64,000 nt of DNA from Gonatopus flavifemur. Taxonomy: Eukaryota > Arthropoda > Insecta > Hymenoptera > Dryinidae. The position numbers and the translations under genes were made by a program. The notes beneath the pieces were generated by a model. That model did no database searches. It was not told where the DNA came from and worked only from the letters and a program-made list of their open reading frames with translations. The DNA is taken from the NCBI GenBank assembly GCA_018340375.1, contig JAFFJZ010000001.1, positions 51,018,001-51,082,000 of the forward strand. Reading direction: 5' to 3'. Within the stretch, counting starts at the first letter, position 1; every line of letters begins with the position of its first letter. This document shows, in pieces, positions 1 through 10,017 of this stretch.

Positions 1-36
1 TATCGAAATTCATGAGAAATGAAAAATTTGTAGTTA

Positions 37-422
37 AAGAGTGACCGCAAAAAAGAGTATTTTTTCGCCTATTATCTGGGACCGCGGGTTTCAGGTTATA
101 ATGCATTCTCAAACATACTCTATGCTGATCATTTGCAAGGGTATACAATTTCCTGGTGATCATAACGCTGGTTTTAAAAGTAAAGTAGTATCAAATTTTG
201 ATCAAGATTGTATAAAAATCAATAAACCTCGATAGGTTTTTTATAGAAAAGAATCCATGTTGTCAAGAATCTATCGATTCCGTCGATTTGTTCATCTCCA
301 AAATCAATGTTATGCTTAAATGGTATTCCCTTGCAAATGATCGACATGAGATATTTTTCAGAATGCAATTGAACCCGAAACTCGCGGTTGCAAAAAAACA
401 GGCGAATTTTGCGGTCACTCTT
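37..422. mobile_element. MITE with ~110-bp terminal inverted repeats, TA target site
   Basis: The left end AAGAGTGACCGCAAAA (from 37) and right end TTTTGCGGTCACTCTT (to 422) are inverted copies. Pairing continues inward for about 110 bp, for example CATTTGCAAGGGTATAC on the left against GTATTCCCTTGCAAATG on the right. TA dinucleotides flank both ends (35-36 and 423-424). It is 386 bp long with no coding capacity. The TA duplication suggests Tc1/mariner-type mobilisation, although the tip does not resemble a classic mariner end. Confidence 0.8.
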
Positions 423-530
423 TATTATTGCGGCCTAGGAACAGACTGAATTTGTAAATGGAATTTACTGTAAAACATTGTAAATTTGATCAGGCTTCTA
501 TTGTCTCGTCATAGTAAATTTAACACTCAA

Positions 531-544
531 TTTTTCTCCGTGTA
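531..544. repeat. Isolated transposon-end motif TTTTTCTCCGTG|TA
   Basis: TTTTTCTCCGTGTA is the exact right-hand tip of the 911-bp element ending at 50704. Here it follows sequence (425-530) that includes CATTGTAAATTTGAT, also found next to the same tip at 63753-63783. No partner left end was found, so this is probably a truncated or older copy. Confidence 0.45.
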
Positions 545-1031
545 TTGATACAAAAAGTTTATAAACCACGGTTTCAAATCACAAAAAATTCTACAAATTT
601 CCATTGGATGAGACAATTCAGTGCTCCAAAGGATCAAAGCCATTGGAATATAATCGTAATTTTGCTAACCAATTCATCAAATTTTCCTTCTTTGTGTTCT
701 GAAGATTCGCACCTCATCGTGCTCGGGTTGAACCCGACTGATCGATACGCTATCGACTCTAAGGCTGCTGTGATGTCGGAACTTAATTGAGGATAAATAT
801 ATCAACAAAGGAGCAACCCTGCTCAGAATGCCTATCAAAATCAGTTTTTTCAGGAAAAAGAAATTTTTCCCTGACTTTTATCGATTTTTGTTCAGGGCAA
901 CGTCTAAAATTGATCATACATTTCCTGTCTGCTCTTCTCTGATATTTCAAATTTAGACACTGATCACAATTCGATATTTCCAACCTGAATAATTTATTCG
1001 AACACCGTCAGAAAATATTATTCAGTATTGT

Positions 1032-1140
1032 AGATGCATACAGACTGCTAGAAAATTTGCTACATCTTTGCTGGAACAGGAGATGTGTCGTTAATCGAGC
1101 AAAGCAGATTTTTAAAAATCGCTATTTTGTTCTGCATGTA
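1032..1140 (+). repeat. Dispersed repeat, copy 1 (ATACAGACTGCTAGAA family)
   Basis: Shares ATACAGACTGCTAGAA, then TTTGCT, GCAAAGCA and TTTTGTT in the same order as 39877-39990. Identity is imperfect and no boundaries or duplications are clear. It is a non-coding dispersed repeat of unknown class. Confidence 0.5.
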
Positions 1141-1158
1141 ATTGGGTTTAAGAGTCAA

Positions 1159-1662
1159 TTAAAATCGTTTACAAACGAGTAGAAAATTTATTGGATTCCC
1201 ACTTGATTTCCTGGGAGCAAAACCGGCAAAGTTCAGCAGAGAGAAAACACTATTAACGAATGTGGGTAAAATACTTATTATTTTATCGATCGTGAACCAA
1301 TAATTTTTATGATGATCATTGTTAAAAAAAATGGTAATGGCACAGAATAAGAATGGAATATATATCGAAATGAGAATCCACCGCAACATCGGTCCAATGC
1401 TTTGTTCTCGAGATAAATTCAAGTACAACGTACTATACGTAGTACACACATAAAATAATGTCATTTGCGATGCTGGAGGTGATAAACCTATAACGCTGCA
1501 ACAAATAAACAATCTCCGTAACGGCATTGGAATAGATCGGCATTCTCTTATTTGAACAGACAAAGAGAAAAAGTGAGTAATAAAAAACAATCCTGAACGA
1601 ATGATTTTGTGTATTATCCATTTCAGGCGGAACAGCAATTTTCCCCTATAATCATCGTTCAT
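1159..1662 (-). CDS. Hydrophobic ORF, possibly a gustatory-receptor-like fragment
   Basis: A 167-codon ORF from ATG at 1662, long for this AT-rich setting. It has four hydrophobic stretches: GLFFITHFFSLSVQI, a segment beginning MPLRRLFICCSVIGLSPPAS, one around MLRWILISIYIPFLFCAI, and one around DKIISILPTFVNSVFSLL. Insect gustatory receptors often begin with a 'PL..L.....lGL.PF' motif before the first membrane segment, and the second stretch loosely fits. I see no convincing donor or the family's C-terminal TYhhhhhQF motif. It could be a decayed fragment or chance in T-rich DNA. It lies in the Tet intron on the same strand. Confidence 0.22.
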   Translation of the reverse strand: MNDDYRGKLLFRLKWIIHKIIRSGLFFITHFFSLSVQIRECRSIPMPLRRLFICCSVIGLSPPASQMTLFYVCTTYSTLYLNLSREQSIGPMLRWILISIYIPFLFCAITIFFNNDHHKNYWFTIDKIISILPTFVNSVFSLLNFAGFAPRKSSGNPINFLLVCKRF

Positions 1663-4428
1663 CACGAGACGGGAATGGCCTACGCACGAAAGCTTGTGAA
1701 AGTCACGATTATTATCGACTGTGACTCACATAAGGTCAGCTTATAAAAAGTCTCTCTCGTATGTACGGTGACAAACGTAATTGATCCGTTGATTCATTAA
1801 AATTTCAATTTATCATTAGAAGGTACAAAATATTCTATTCTATTCACATTGGATGAGGAACAATGTCCGTCCAACGTACATAAACAAATCCATAATTTAT
1901 CAGTCAATTATCAAACTACAAAGTCTCTTGCATACAAATACGTCTATGAAAATATATTTTCGTTCTTATTTCCATTCGCAATTAAATACAACGAAGTAAG
2001 TTAATTAGTTATAACGTTATCTTACGACGTGCCCGTATGAAAGTGAAAGAGGGAGGAGGAGAAAGGAGAGAAATAAGAATAAGAGAAAGACGGAGCAGCG
2101 TGTATATCGACAAACAACACGTTTGTTTCCCAGCGAAAGAGGCAATGGAGTTCGATACGCGATTATTATGACCCGCGGCAAGCCTTGAACTTGCCCTACG
2201 ATAAGCCGAGCTGCTTACAAGCTGCTGGCACATCGTTGTATTGCCACATCGTATCGGTCTGCAGTTACGGCAGAAGGCAAGCAGACATTGAGGATATTAA
2301 AATAATTCGATACACCTTTGCTCAAACAAATTCCCAAGAGAATCGTTGTGTGACGAAAAGTAGCGTATACGAATACCAATTGTTCCGGAAAATACCATTT
2401 GTGTGCGTTATTTTCCTTGTTTATTGATGTTCCTTTTCAACTGTTCTTTGTTATGGTATATTATTTCCAATTCAAGATTTTCGTTCGAAGAAACAACAGT
2501 GTTGGAATAATGATTATCAGCGAACCCGATACAAAGTCTTGTTTCGAACATTGCAGTGGAAAATCATATGAATTAGTTCACTACATAGTTGAACCTGCGT
2601 TAGTTTTATTGATAAACCTTTGGTGTCACTGTTAGAAAAATCAGCCTGAAACTTCATAAAAACACGATGAAGTTTTTTACATAAACAGTTTAAGAAATTT
2701 CATAATAAAATTACGGTTTGTGGTACTTGGGTGGGTTCTGAAGAGTCTGACACTTTCCATACGGTTCTATTGAATTATTGCGTTTTTGATAAGAATTCGG
2801 AATGGCTCGATTTTTCTGTTATGAGCATTAGTTACTTGAAGTGGGCGGTTATTAATAAATTGAAATGATACTATAAGTTTTCTTTCGTTTGTAATTATTA
2901 TGCTTATGTTGGGACTGATGGTCCTTTATCTTTCGTTTAATTTTATATCATACATTCTTGTTTTATATTGTAAAGGGTTTATCACGCGAATTTGTTCAAA
3001 TAAATATAATCCTCAATGCACAGAATTTTTCTCGTAATATTGAAAATTTTCTTCTTCTTTTTAATAAGATATTTGTGAAATTTAATAAAGAATTGTTACA
3101 TTCCAGAAAAAAATTTGGAAATTTCATCATTAATCATTAAATTTTAGAACTATTATTAAATTCAATCTAAAAATATGATATTTCATAAATAATTTTCTAA
3201 CAGCGTAATGCAATTTGTCTAGGTGCTGAATAGCAAAAGCTTTACTTTCTCTCGTGCATATAATATAAATTAAGTGATCATATCAATGACCATTCAAAAT
3301 TATAACCTTTTTTTTATATAAAATTATCAATTCATGAAAATAATGCTATGAGGCTGGTAGACCTTGTTGTTTTCCGAATTATTAGATAATGCCTTGTTAC
3401 AGTATGTTTTGACGAGAGCTTTCACTGTGTATGTATTGTTTAATATCGAATTACAATCCCCAATTATGTAATCGAATGAATGCTCTTACAAAGTACTTTG
3501 CGGTGAAATTGGTGATGCAATCGGATCAGATTCAAAGATTTGTATAAACATTGTTTCGATTTTTCAGCCAGTATTAAAAATGCAGCCAATAACGGTCGCG
3601 GCCTAGCGTGGGCATCATTCTGTTCATCGTGGTATGAAACCTGTGTAACCATTCGTGTTGTCAAAAAAGTTGTCTTTGCTGACATATAAAAAATTTGCCA
3701 ATGTGATTCATGTTTTAGCTATCGGAGGTGATATTTTTATGAGTAAAAGAGACCTTTTTGTAGCACCAGATATATTGCTGCTTCATGTTGAATATAACGG
3801 AATCATGAAATTTTTTAAACACTCTCGAACGATGGAAATTTTTCCATCTACTTTCAACAAGCTCTCTTCAAACTTGAATATTTTGTAGAATATATTTCAC
3901 AGGAAAAAAACAATATTCGACCGTCAAGGCAGGAGGTGTCTGATGGAATTTAAACACGAGATATTCGAATATTCACGATGAGTTCGTATCGATATATATA
4001 GTTCATATCCGACGTTACTAACACCCAACAGTCCACCAGTCGACTCACCATCATCAACCCCCTGGTTCAATGTCACTACAATAATAAACCGTCTCTCTCT
4101 CCTGTTATCTGTATTTCTGTATTTCCCTCTGGAATTCTCAACACATCCAGGGATCGGGGCCAAGTTCAGGCTACATATATACGTATATACCTGTCGCGTT
4201 TCTGTTCGTTTATTCGCGTTTCTTTCTACCCGGTGCCCTACACCTGTATACGTACCATATTCGTATACACATATGACGAGGGTGGAAAAGCGATGCTCGC
4301 GAGTCCACGTTATAGTGAAATTAATGGATGTGAGAACGCTTGATTGGAGAAGCGATTAGAATTTATAACATAAATTTATGATTCAGCGTTAATGAAAGAA
4401 TATTAGATACAAAAAAATGTGTTCTTAC

Positions 4429-5724
4429 CTTTTTCTCGGTGAGTTTTTCGCATCGTCTCATTTTGCAGATTTGATGACTCTTGTCGTTTCTACATGGCGC
4501 GCAATCTCCACAATTGTCTTTACGTTGACAACCGATACACTCGCCACATCTTTTGCGCTTCTTCTTAGCCGGTTTATCACCTAAACCACCATCACCATCG
4601 GCATCTCCCATCCCACCACTGAGATGATGTACCCCACGATTACCGGTAGACGAGACAGCCGCGACTTGACCAGAACTTTCGACGTTACCACCGCTACCAC
4701 TGCCCGCACCACCCCCACCCCCACCACCTCCACCACCGTCCTCGGATTCCATAGAACCGGCCCGAATTTTTCTACGTTCTTTTTTGCGTCCATCGATACC
4801 ACCGATCGTGCCGCGCGACGTCGGTGACGAGTCCAATACCGTGGACATCGGATTTTGGAAATTCGCGTGATGCAGTTGAGGGTATTCCGGTTTGACGACA
4901 GTCAACACGGTATGATGCGCCGGATGTCCAGGTGGGGGCGGTGGAAAGGCTTGTACGGGACTCGAGCCCAATAATTGAATATGCCTTTCGTCCAACAATT
5001 GTTGTTGCAACGCTGGTACTTCCCTCGCTTGGACCGGTGCTGGCACCAAGGGATATCCCACGGCTCCTCGATGCGGATGGGGTGCTGGCAACGGGGTGCC
5101 AAGCGTATGAAAACTGGGTAACGTTACGGGTGGCGAGTGGGATATGGAAGCGGGCGATAATGGCGTGAGGGCGGTCAATTGAGGTTCCGCTTCGCTCGGG
5201 GGAGCGAATTGACTGGCGAAACTCGGTAAGCCCTCGACACCGCCGGTACCGTTACCGGGACCGCCACCCCCAGGGCCTGGACCACCGGCATTCTTGGATT
5301 CCCACGGACGATACTGGCTTGCCAATACTATTTCACCGCGCGAATCTATCAAACGACCGGGCAAACCTTCGTAATAGTCCCAAGACGAGGTAAGCCCGAG
5401 GCTTATGTCCTGCGAATGTAATGTTGTGAGAGTCGTTGAACTATCCATTGTTACGTCACCGGCGAAACTACTAAACGGCGGTAAATTGCGAGACGTTAGA
5501 TGATCGGTATTACCACCTCCTCCTCCTGCGCCTCCCCCAGCCTCGTCACCTCCTCCCCCAGGACCGGGACCACCTCCTCCTCCTGGACCCGCTCCTCCGC
5601 CGACGACGATCGACGCCGTCGCCGAGGCCGAGTTCGGCGAGGTCGTCGCGATCGCCGCCGGAGGGCTTGGTGCTATAACCCTCTCGGTGGTGGCTACGAC
5701 CTCCTTCGTCACGTCAGCGCTCAT
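4429..5724 (-). CDS. Tet: Tet methylcytosine dioxygenase, 5' coding exon with CXXC zinc finger (partial gene)
   Basis: Seen: an open frame of 432 codons on the minus strand, starting at ATG 5724-5722 (context GAAGATGA, purine at -3). An in-frame stop at 5805-5803 with no other ATG between fixes this start. The exon ends in frame (phase 0) at a consensus donor, AAG|GTAAGAAC, with the last exon base at 4429. Residues 387-432 begin with the basic run KKKRKR, followed by cysteines at 393, 396, 399, 405, 408, 411, 420 and 425. This is the TET/CXXC4-type CXXC finger, which lacks the KFGG insert and has SHQIC before the last two cysteines. Upstream there are Gly-rich runs (about 45-75 and 335-350) and a non-repetitive block (WDYYEGLPGRLIDSRGE). 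Known: TET enzymes oxidise 5-methylcytosine using Fe(II) and 2-oxoglutarate, and the CXXC module binds CpG DNA. Inferred: the Cys-rich and double-stranded beta-helix catalytic exons lie beyond base 1. A free-standing CXXC4-like protein is the main alternative. Confidence 0.86.
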
Positions 5725-5744
5725 CTTCCTCGACTCCACGTCAT
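5721..5744 (-). promoter_or_regulatory. 7-codon upstream ORF overlapping the Tet start codon
   Basis: On the minus strand an ATG at 5744-5742 opens a 7-codon frame (MTWSRGR). Its TGA stop (5723-5721) overlaps the Tet ATG (5724-5722) as ATGA. Both ATGs have the same local context, AAGATGA. If the 5' leader includes this segment, ribosomes would terminate exactly at the Tet start, an arrangement known to affect initiation by leaky scanning or reinitiation. The regulatory role is inference; the overlap is seen directly. Confidence 0.5.
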
Positions 5745-5990
5745 CTTCTTCGCTCTTTTTTGCTTGTTGACAACCTCCGCCACCGAGTCGCGGAAGGTCG
5801 TTTTAATCGACGTAAAGTTTCCGATTCGATGACTTTCCCTTTGGAAGCTCCGCGCGGGTACAACAATCTCGCTCGATGTTCTCGAGTCGATTTCTTGATT
5901 GATTCCTTCTTCTCTCAAAATCCGTACACCAGGATTCTATCCAGATCGCGTTTATCAGAGTTTATCTTTTCTTCTGGGTTCTCGATCTAG
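5745..5990 (-). other. Probable Tet 5' leader (UTR) sequence
   Basis: This is the sequence directly upstream of the Tet coding exon on its strand. It is richer in CG than the surrounding DNA up to about 5900 and has stop codons in the Tet frame (5805-5803). I see no convincing splice acceptor between here and the start codon, so it probably belongs to the same exon as untranslated leader. The 5' limit is arbitrary because no core promoter motif is evident. Confidence 0.4.
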
Positions 5991-8100
5991 GTTCTACACC
6001 AATGATATCTTTGATTCTTCGTGACATGCAATTTCTCAACGAAGACATTTGTGATCGTGAACGCTACACGATAGAATATATCTAAATATGTTTTGTTTTT
6101 TATGTTATAAAGATGATATCTCTCACTCTCTCTCTCTTTCGTACTATATCACTCTTTCGTTTTATCACACACTATCATTTGTCAATTCTCACTTTATGCC
6201 GAACTCTTCTGTTAAATGTTTTGTTTTTGTTATGCTTTTTGTACTCAACAGGTTTAGGCTACGAACTGAAGTAGATCGGTTGCTTTCTTGAGAGGGGGCG
6301 GTCAGGTGCGTATGTACGTGTGGAGTTATTGAACGAACGGAGCCCCTTAATTTTACTTTTGTCCTTTTATTAGTTTTTCGCTGAGAAAATTTGTAACGAC
6401 GAGTGCGCACGCCAATTTGGAAAACAAAAAAGCTTTCGAAACGTACACGTTTTGGTTCCTTTCAATGTGTATAAAAAATTTGATAACTATGGAAGTCAGG
6501 GAAGATTGTCCTCCTTCTTGATTGTTGCTTTCCGTTGCTCTGATCCCTTCTGATTTCAAACTTTAATTCGGAGCATTAGAGAGAATAAAATCGTTAGTAC
6601 GTTGAGTGATTAGTAGAAAAAAGGAAAATGGTAGAATCTTTGGTTTATGGTCTTCTTTTCATTTACTTCTGAAGTTTTTCTCTAATAATTGCGCTAAATT
6701 TCGTTTTCTTCTTTTATGATTGTTATGATTTGCTTGTTTTTTTTTTATGTTAATTTCATTTATTCTTCGTATATCGATTTTGGCACTGGCGGATTATTAT
6801 TTTATTTTCTTTCTTTTCTTATTTTGTTTCAAATATACTTTGTACATTAATTAGATACTATAGCTCTTGATTCTTTGTCGCCTTCTCTCTTTCTTTCTAT
6901 CTCTCACTCCTGCTACTTCTTTCTCCTTTTATCCTTAAGCTCTTGGGATATTTTTTTTTTGTTATTTGTCTTCTTCACTTCAATATAAACACACACTAAT
7001 TAATTCTTTCTCGTTTTATTTTGTTTTTTTATTTTTTCGTAAGAAAATATAAATCACTTGAGGTTAATGTGGCTCGTTTTGAAGGCGGTTGATTTGTACG
7101 ATCTGAAACATGAAATCGAGAGAAGACACATCAAATTTAGAATTCAACGCAGGTGGGAAATGAAGATGTAATTGTGATTTTTAATGTGATGTAAAGTGAA
7201 GGTTCCCAGGTGAACTGAGGTGTCATGTGAGTAATTGTCTTGTTTTCGTTCGCAACTTCATCTCGTATACAATGTGTTTATTTTCTGTACAAGCGTACTC
7301 GACTCCCTTCTTTTTGTATCCAGAAGTGTAATTACTTGTATTTGTAATTATACTTAACTTCGAAAGATTTTTATCGTCAGATATTTATTAAACAAAAGAA
7401 AATAATCATATGATTTTATCCTCAAGTTGTGAACATGCAAAAGGGGATGGAATAAACGATTTATGAATCTTCTCACTTTCTTCCGAGTCACGTGATATAT
7501 ACACGTAGGAGTCAAGTATATTCGTGATCATTTGTATATATATATATATGAGCCCATGAGAAAAAACGCACAGAACGTGACACGCGACTATTACGTAGAA
7601 GCTCTAAGCGTCCATGGATCTTGGCCGTATAACGTGACCATCGCAGGCCAAGGTTACTATTACGTTTTGTTTTGGAATCCATGAACGTTTGGTTGGTCCC
7701 TCAAGTAATCCTTCTCCATTCATACGATTCTTCATACTATGAGGGCTCCAGATTTTAATTATATAATTAAGGTATTAATGTACGTGTGTATATGTATATA
7801 CGCACATATATAATTGACAAAAGACAATTGTACCACGGCGATGGAATGAACTCGGGAAGTGTTACTGATTCGTTTTTCAAGCCATACTTGCGATGTTGAT
7901 GCTACATATATTTCTAACATCGTATGATTATAACTTATATATAACATATTCCATGATCTTCAATGAAATGTCTTCACATTATAAAATATCCCTATCAAAT
8001 TCTTTGCTCAAGGGCTGTGGAAATTCACTGGAGCATCTCGCTTCAAATCCTTATGAAATTTCGGAAAACGAGAGCAAACAAACAACAAATGATCAAACAA
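5991..8100. other. Non-coding, T-rich stretch upstream of Tet
   Basis: No supported gene. There is a CT-rich patch (6117-6147), long T-rich tracts between 6600 and 7040, a (TA)n run at 7539-7550, and a block at 7560-7700 rich in ACGTGA and AAGGTTA words that partly resembles 9130-9200. It could include the Tet promoter, but no TATA or initiator element can be asserted. Confidence 0.4.
7620..7665. promoter_or_regulatory. ACGTGA / AAGGTTACTATTACGTT motif block, copy 1
   Basis: Contains ATAACGTGACCATC, then CCAAGGTTACTATTACGTT. The same order, TAACGTGATCATC then TCAAGGTTATTATCACGTT, recurs at 9143-9186. TCAAGGTTA resembles a monomeric nuclear-receptor half-site (FTZ-F1/ERR type). The two copies sit 2-4 kb upstream of the Tet exon, so a regulatory role is possible, but an old dispersed repeat would look the same. 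Confidence 0.25.
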
Positions 8101-8294
8101 TACCCAAGTGGAAATCTTCTGTTCCAATTTATATAAAACGCCAGAGTTTCTCAGAGTTCTTCTGAATTTTTTAGAAGTTTTCTGAGTTTCGCTGGAAATT
8201 CTTCAAAAATGCAAGCCGATGTCCAATTTATAGAGTTTTACAGAGTTTTACTGTGAGTTTCAGAGACTTGTAGAGAAATATTTCCACTGAGGTA
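8101..8294. mobile_element. Short TIR element, CCCAAGTGGAAAT ends, CAGAGTTT-word interior
   Basis: Ends TACCCAAGTGGAAAT and ATTTCCACTGAGGTA are inverted with two mismatches, and TA occupies both tips. The 194-bp interior is a loose series of GAGTTT, CTGAGTTTC and CAGAGTTTTAC words. It shares the CCC(R)AGTGGAAAT tip with the elements ending at 13521 and 56076. No coding capacity. Confidence 0.55.
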
Positions 8295-9859
8295 GACAAC
8301 AAATCAATTGCAATCAGAGAAAAATTTAGGAGTTTGAAATTAGCTACATTTACATGCACTTATCTCATGATATCCTAGAATATGCATATTGGCATCTTTT
8401 CAAGATACCATTCCAAGTGAAAGACTCTATTTGAACTAAAAATGGCTTTCTCAAGATGTGCCAAGGGCTCTGAAATTTTAGATCCTACAATTCGTTGGTT
8501 TTGTCCTATGAATATCCCGGAATTTCTAAGAAATCATTTCAGGATATCCGGTGAAATATTCTGAGGATGTCCGCGTGTGCTGTGCAAACTTGAATCAATT
8601 CGATCTGTTCTTTAGACGAATGTGAACGAATTCAACAAAAGGAACCGCTTTGTGAATAAACACATGATCACTATTGGAAACTCGGTGAGTCTTGATCTTC
8701 ATTTCTCATGAACGCCTACGTATGCTTTTGCACTATAAATAACTTTTCTTCTCATTACATTGGCATCACGTGCCGATCGATCACTCGAATCTATTTCCAC
8801 ATACCGAAACCCAACAAATCAATCCTACTATATCACAATAATCAATTTCATTGTTATTGCAAATAATCGAAGAACCAGAACAGAAAACATTTGATGAATA
8901 CGGTTCTCAAGTACTCACGAGAAGCACAAAAAATCTCGAGTATTTATCTGTACAATTACGAAACATTGACAAAAACTGCAGCATGATATGTATATACATC
9001 GTGTTCCTTATTGGTCAATAAAATTCTCTCGAGTTTATTTCATCGCGTTGCGAGTGTCTTCCTTTATCCGTCCTCATTAATTTGTTTTTTCTTCTCTACG
9101 AATCGTAATAACATTGAGCACTCCATAGATCTTGAGCTAAGTGTAACGTGATCATCACGTTAGAGAAGTCAAGGTTATTATCACGTTTGTAGTACATCGG
9201 AACACACCACCCACTCGTTCATTGAGATATCCGCGAATGTTGTGTGCCTTGGCCTTTACTAACTTTCTTCATTCACTGCTTCTCGTAACGTAGGATGACG
9301 TGTGTGACTTGACGTAAAATGACGACGACGTTGAGTTTCTCTTTTTGTATCTTTTTATATTTTGTCTGTTTTGGTTCGAGTCGTAATCACTCGATTTAAA
9401 TTACTCGTGTAGATTTTTTTGGTATTGTGGCATCCTCATTGATCGGTGGTAAGTGGAGTAGAAGATGCTTGATATCTTGGGTTGAATTTGACTTTACCAA
9501 GGGATGATTACGAATTGTGAATTTTTTTTCTTCAATTAACATTTTTGTGAGATTGTGGGAGGGGGGACCCTCTTGAAAAAAATAACTTATTCATCATAAA
9601 ATATCTTTTTCAGTGTTTCAAGAATGTTTATTGGATTGAGAATTGATTGAAATAATTTTGCAGGAACATAGTATCAGGTGCAAATAGAGAAAAAAGGGAT
9701 ATGAATTAGAGACTATTTCTCTGGGTTGAATGTTCAGCTTCTGATTGCAAACATGCTAACTTCCTTTTGAAGCCGTTGGAAACTATTTTCCCTCATGAGT
9801 ATACGATCGGATTGTCCAAATGAAAAATATCAAATGAAATAACACGAAGAAAAAAAACT
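8295..9859. other. Non-coding stretch, nothing recognised beyond one motif block
   Basis: AT-rich unique-looking DNA with no supported ORF, containing the ACGTGA motif block at 9143-9186. I saw no TIR pairs here apart from the next element at 9860. Confidence 0.4.
9143..9186. promoter_or_regulatory. ACGTGA / AAGGTTATTATCACGTT motif block, copy 2
   Basis: Second copy of the motif block at 7620-7665, in the same orientation about 1.5 kb further upstream of Tet. It contains a palindromic AACGTGATCATCACGTT, which would place two ACGTGA half-sites face to face. Function is inferred only from the repetition. Confidence 0.25.
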
Positions 9860-10017
9860 CACTGTGACAGCGGAATCTGATTTTGCTGGGCACCTGTTGC
9901 CGGAGGAGCAAACATTATTCGCTGCCAAAGCTGAGAAATCACAGTGGTAGCTAACAAGATTGCTGCCACAATGAAGAATTTGACGTCCCAGCAAAGTTAG
10001 ATTTCGCTGTCGCCACG
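9860..10017. mobile_element. Foldback MITE with TGACAGCG...TTGCTGGG arms
   Basis: Left arm CACTGTGACAGCGGAATCTG followed by TTTTGCTGGG pairs with the right arm CCCAGCAAAG followed by AGATTTCGCTGTCGCCACG, over about 34 bp with a handful of mismatches. Total length is 158 bp. No target duplication was recognised. Confidence 0.6.

Larger units (their letters stand above)
1..4428 (-). other. Tet intron following the CXXC exon (3' end off window)
   Basis: The donor GTAAGAAC at 4428-4421 starts an intron running left past base 1. It contains a MITE at 37-422, a repeat copy at 1032-1140, a hydrophobic ORF at 1159-1662, and otherwise AT-rich non-coding DNA. No HxD iron-binding motif or other TET catalytic-domain exon was recognised in it, so the next Tet exon lies outside the window or is too short to see. 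Confidence 0.65.

Noticed and set aside
5725..5739. Extension of Tet by MESRK upstream of MSADV
   Set aside because: The extra codons would start at GTG, not ATG. The first in-frame ATG after the upstream stop is at 5724.
4624..5832. Plus-strand ORFs opposite the Tet exon
   Set aside because: They are antisense shadows of the GC-rich Tet exon, dominated by Ser/Thr/Arg runs from its glycine codons.
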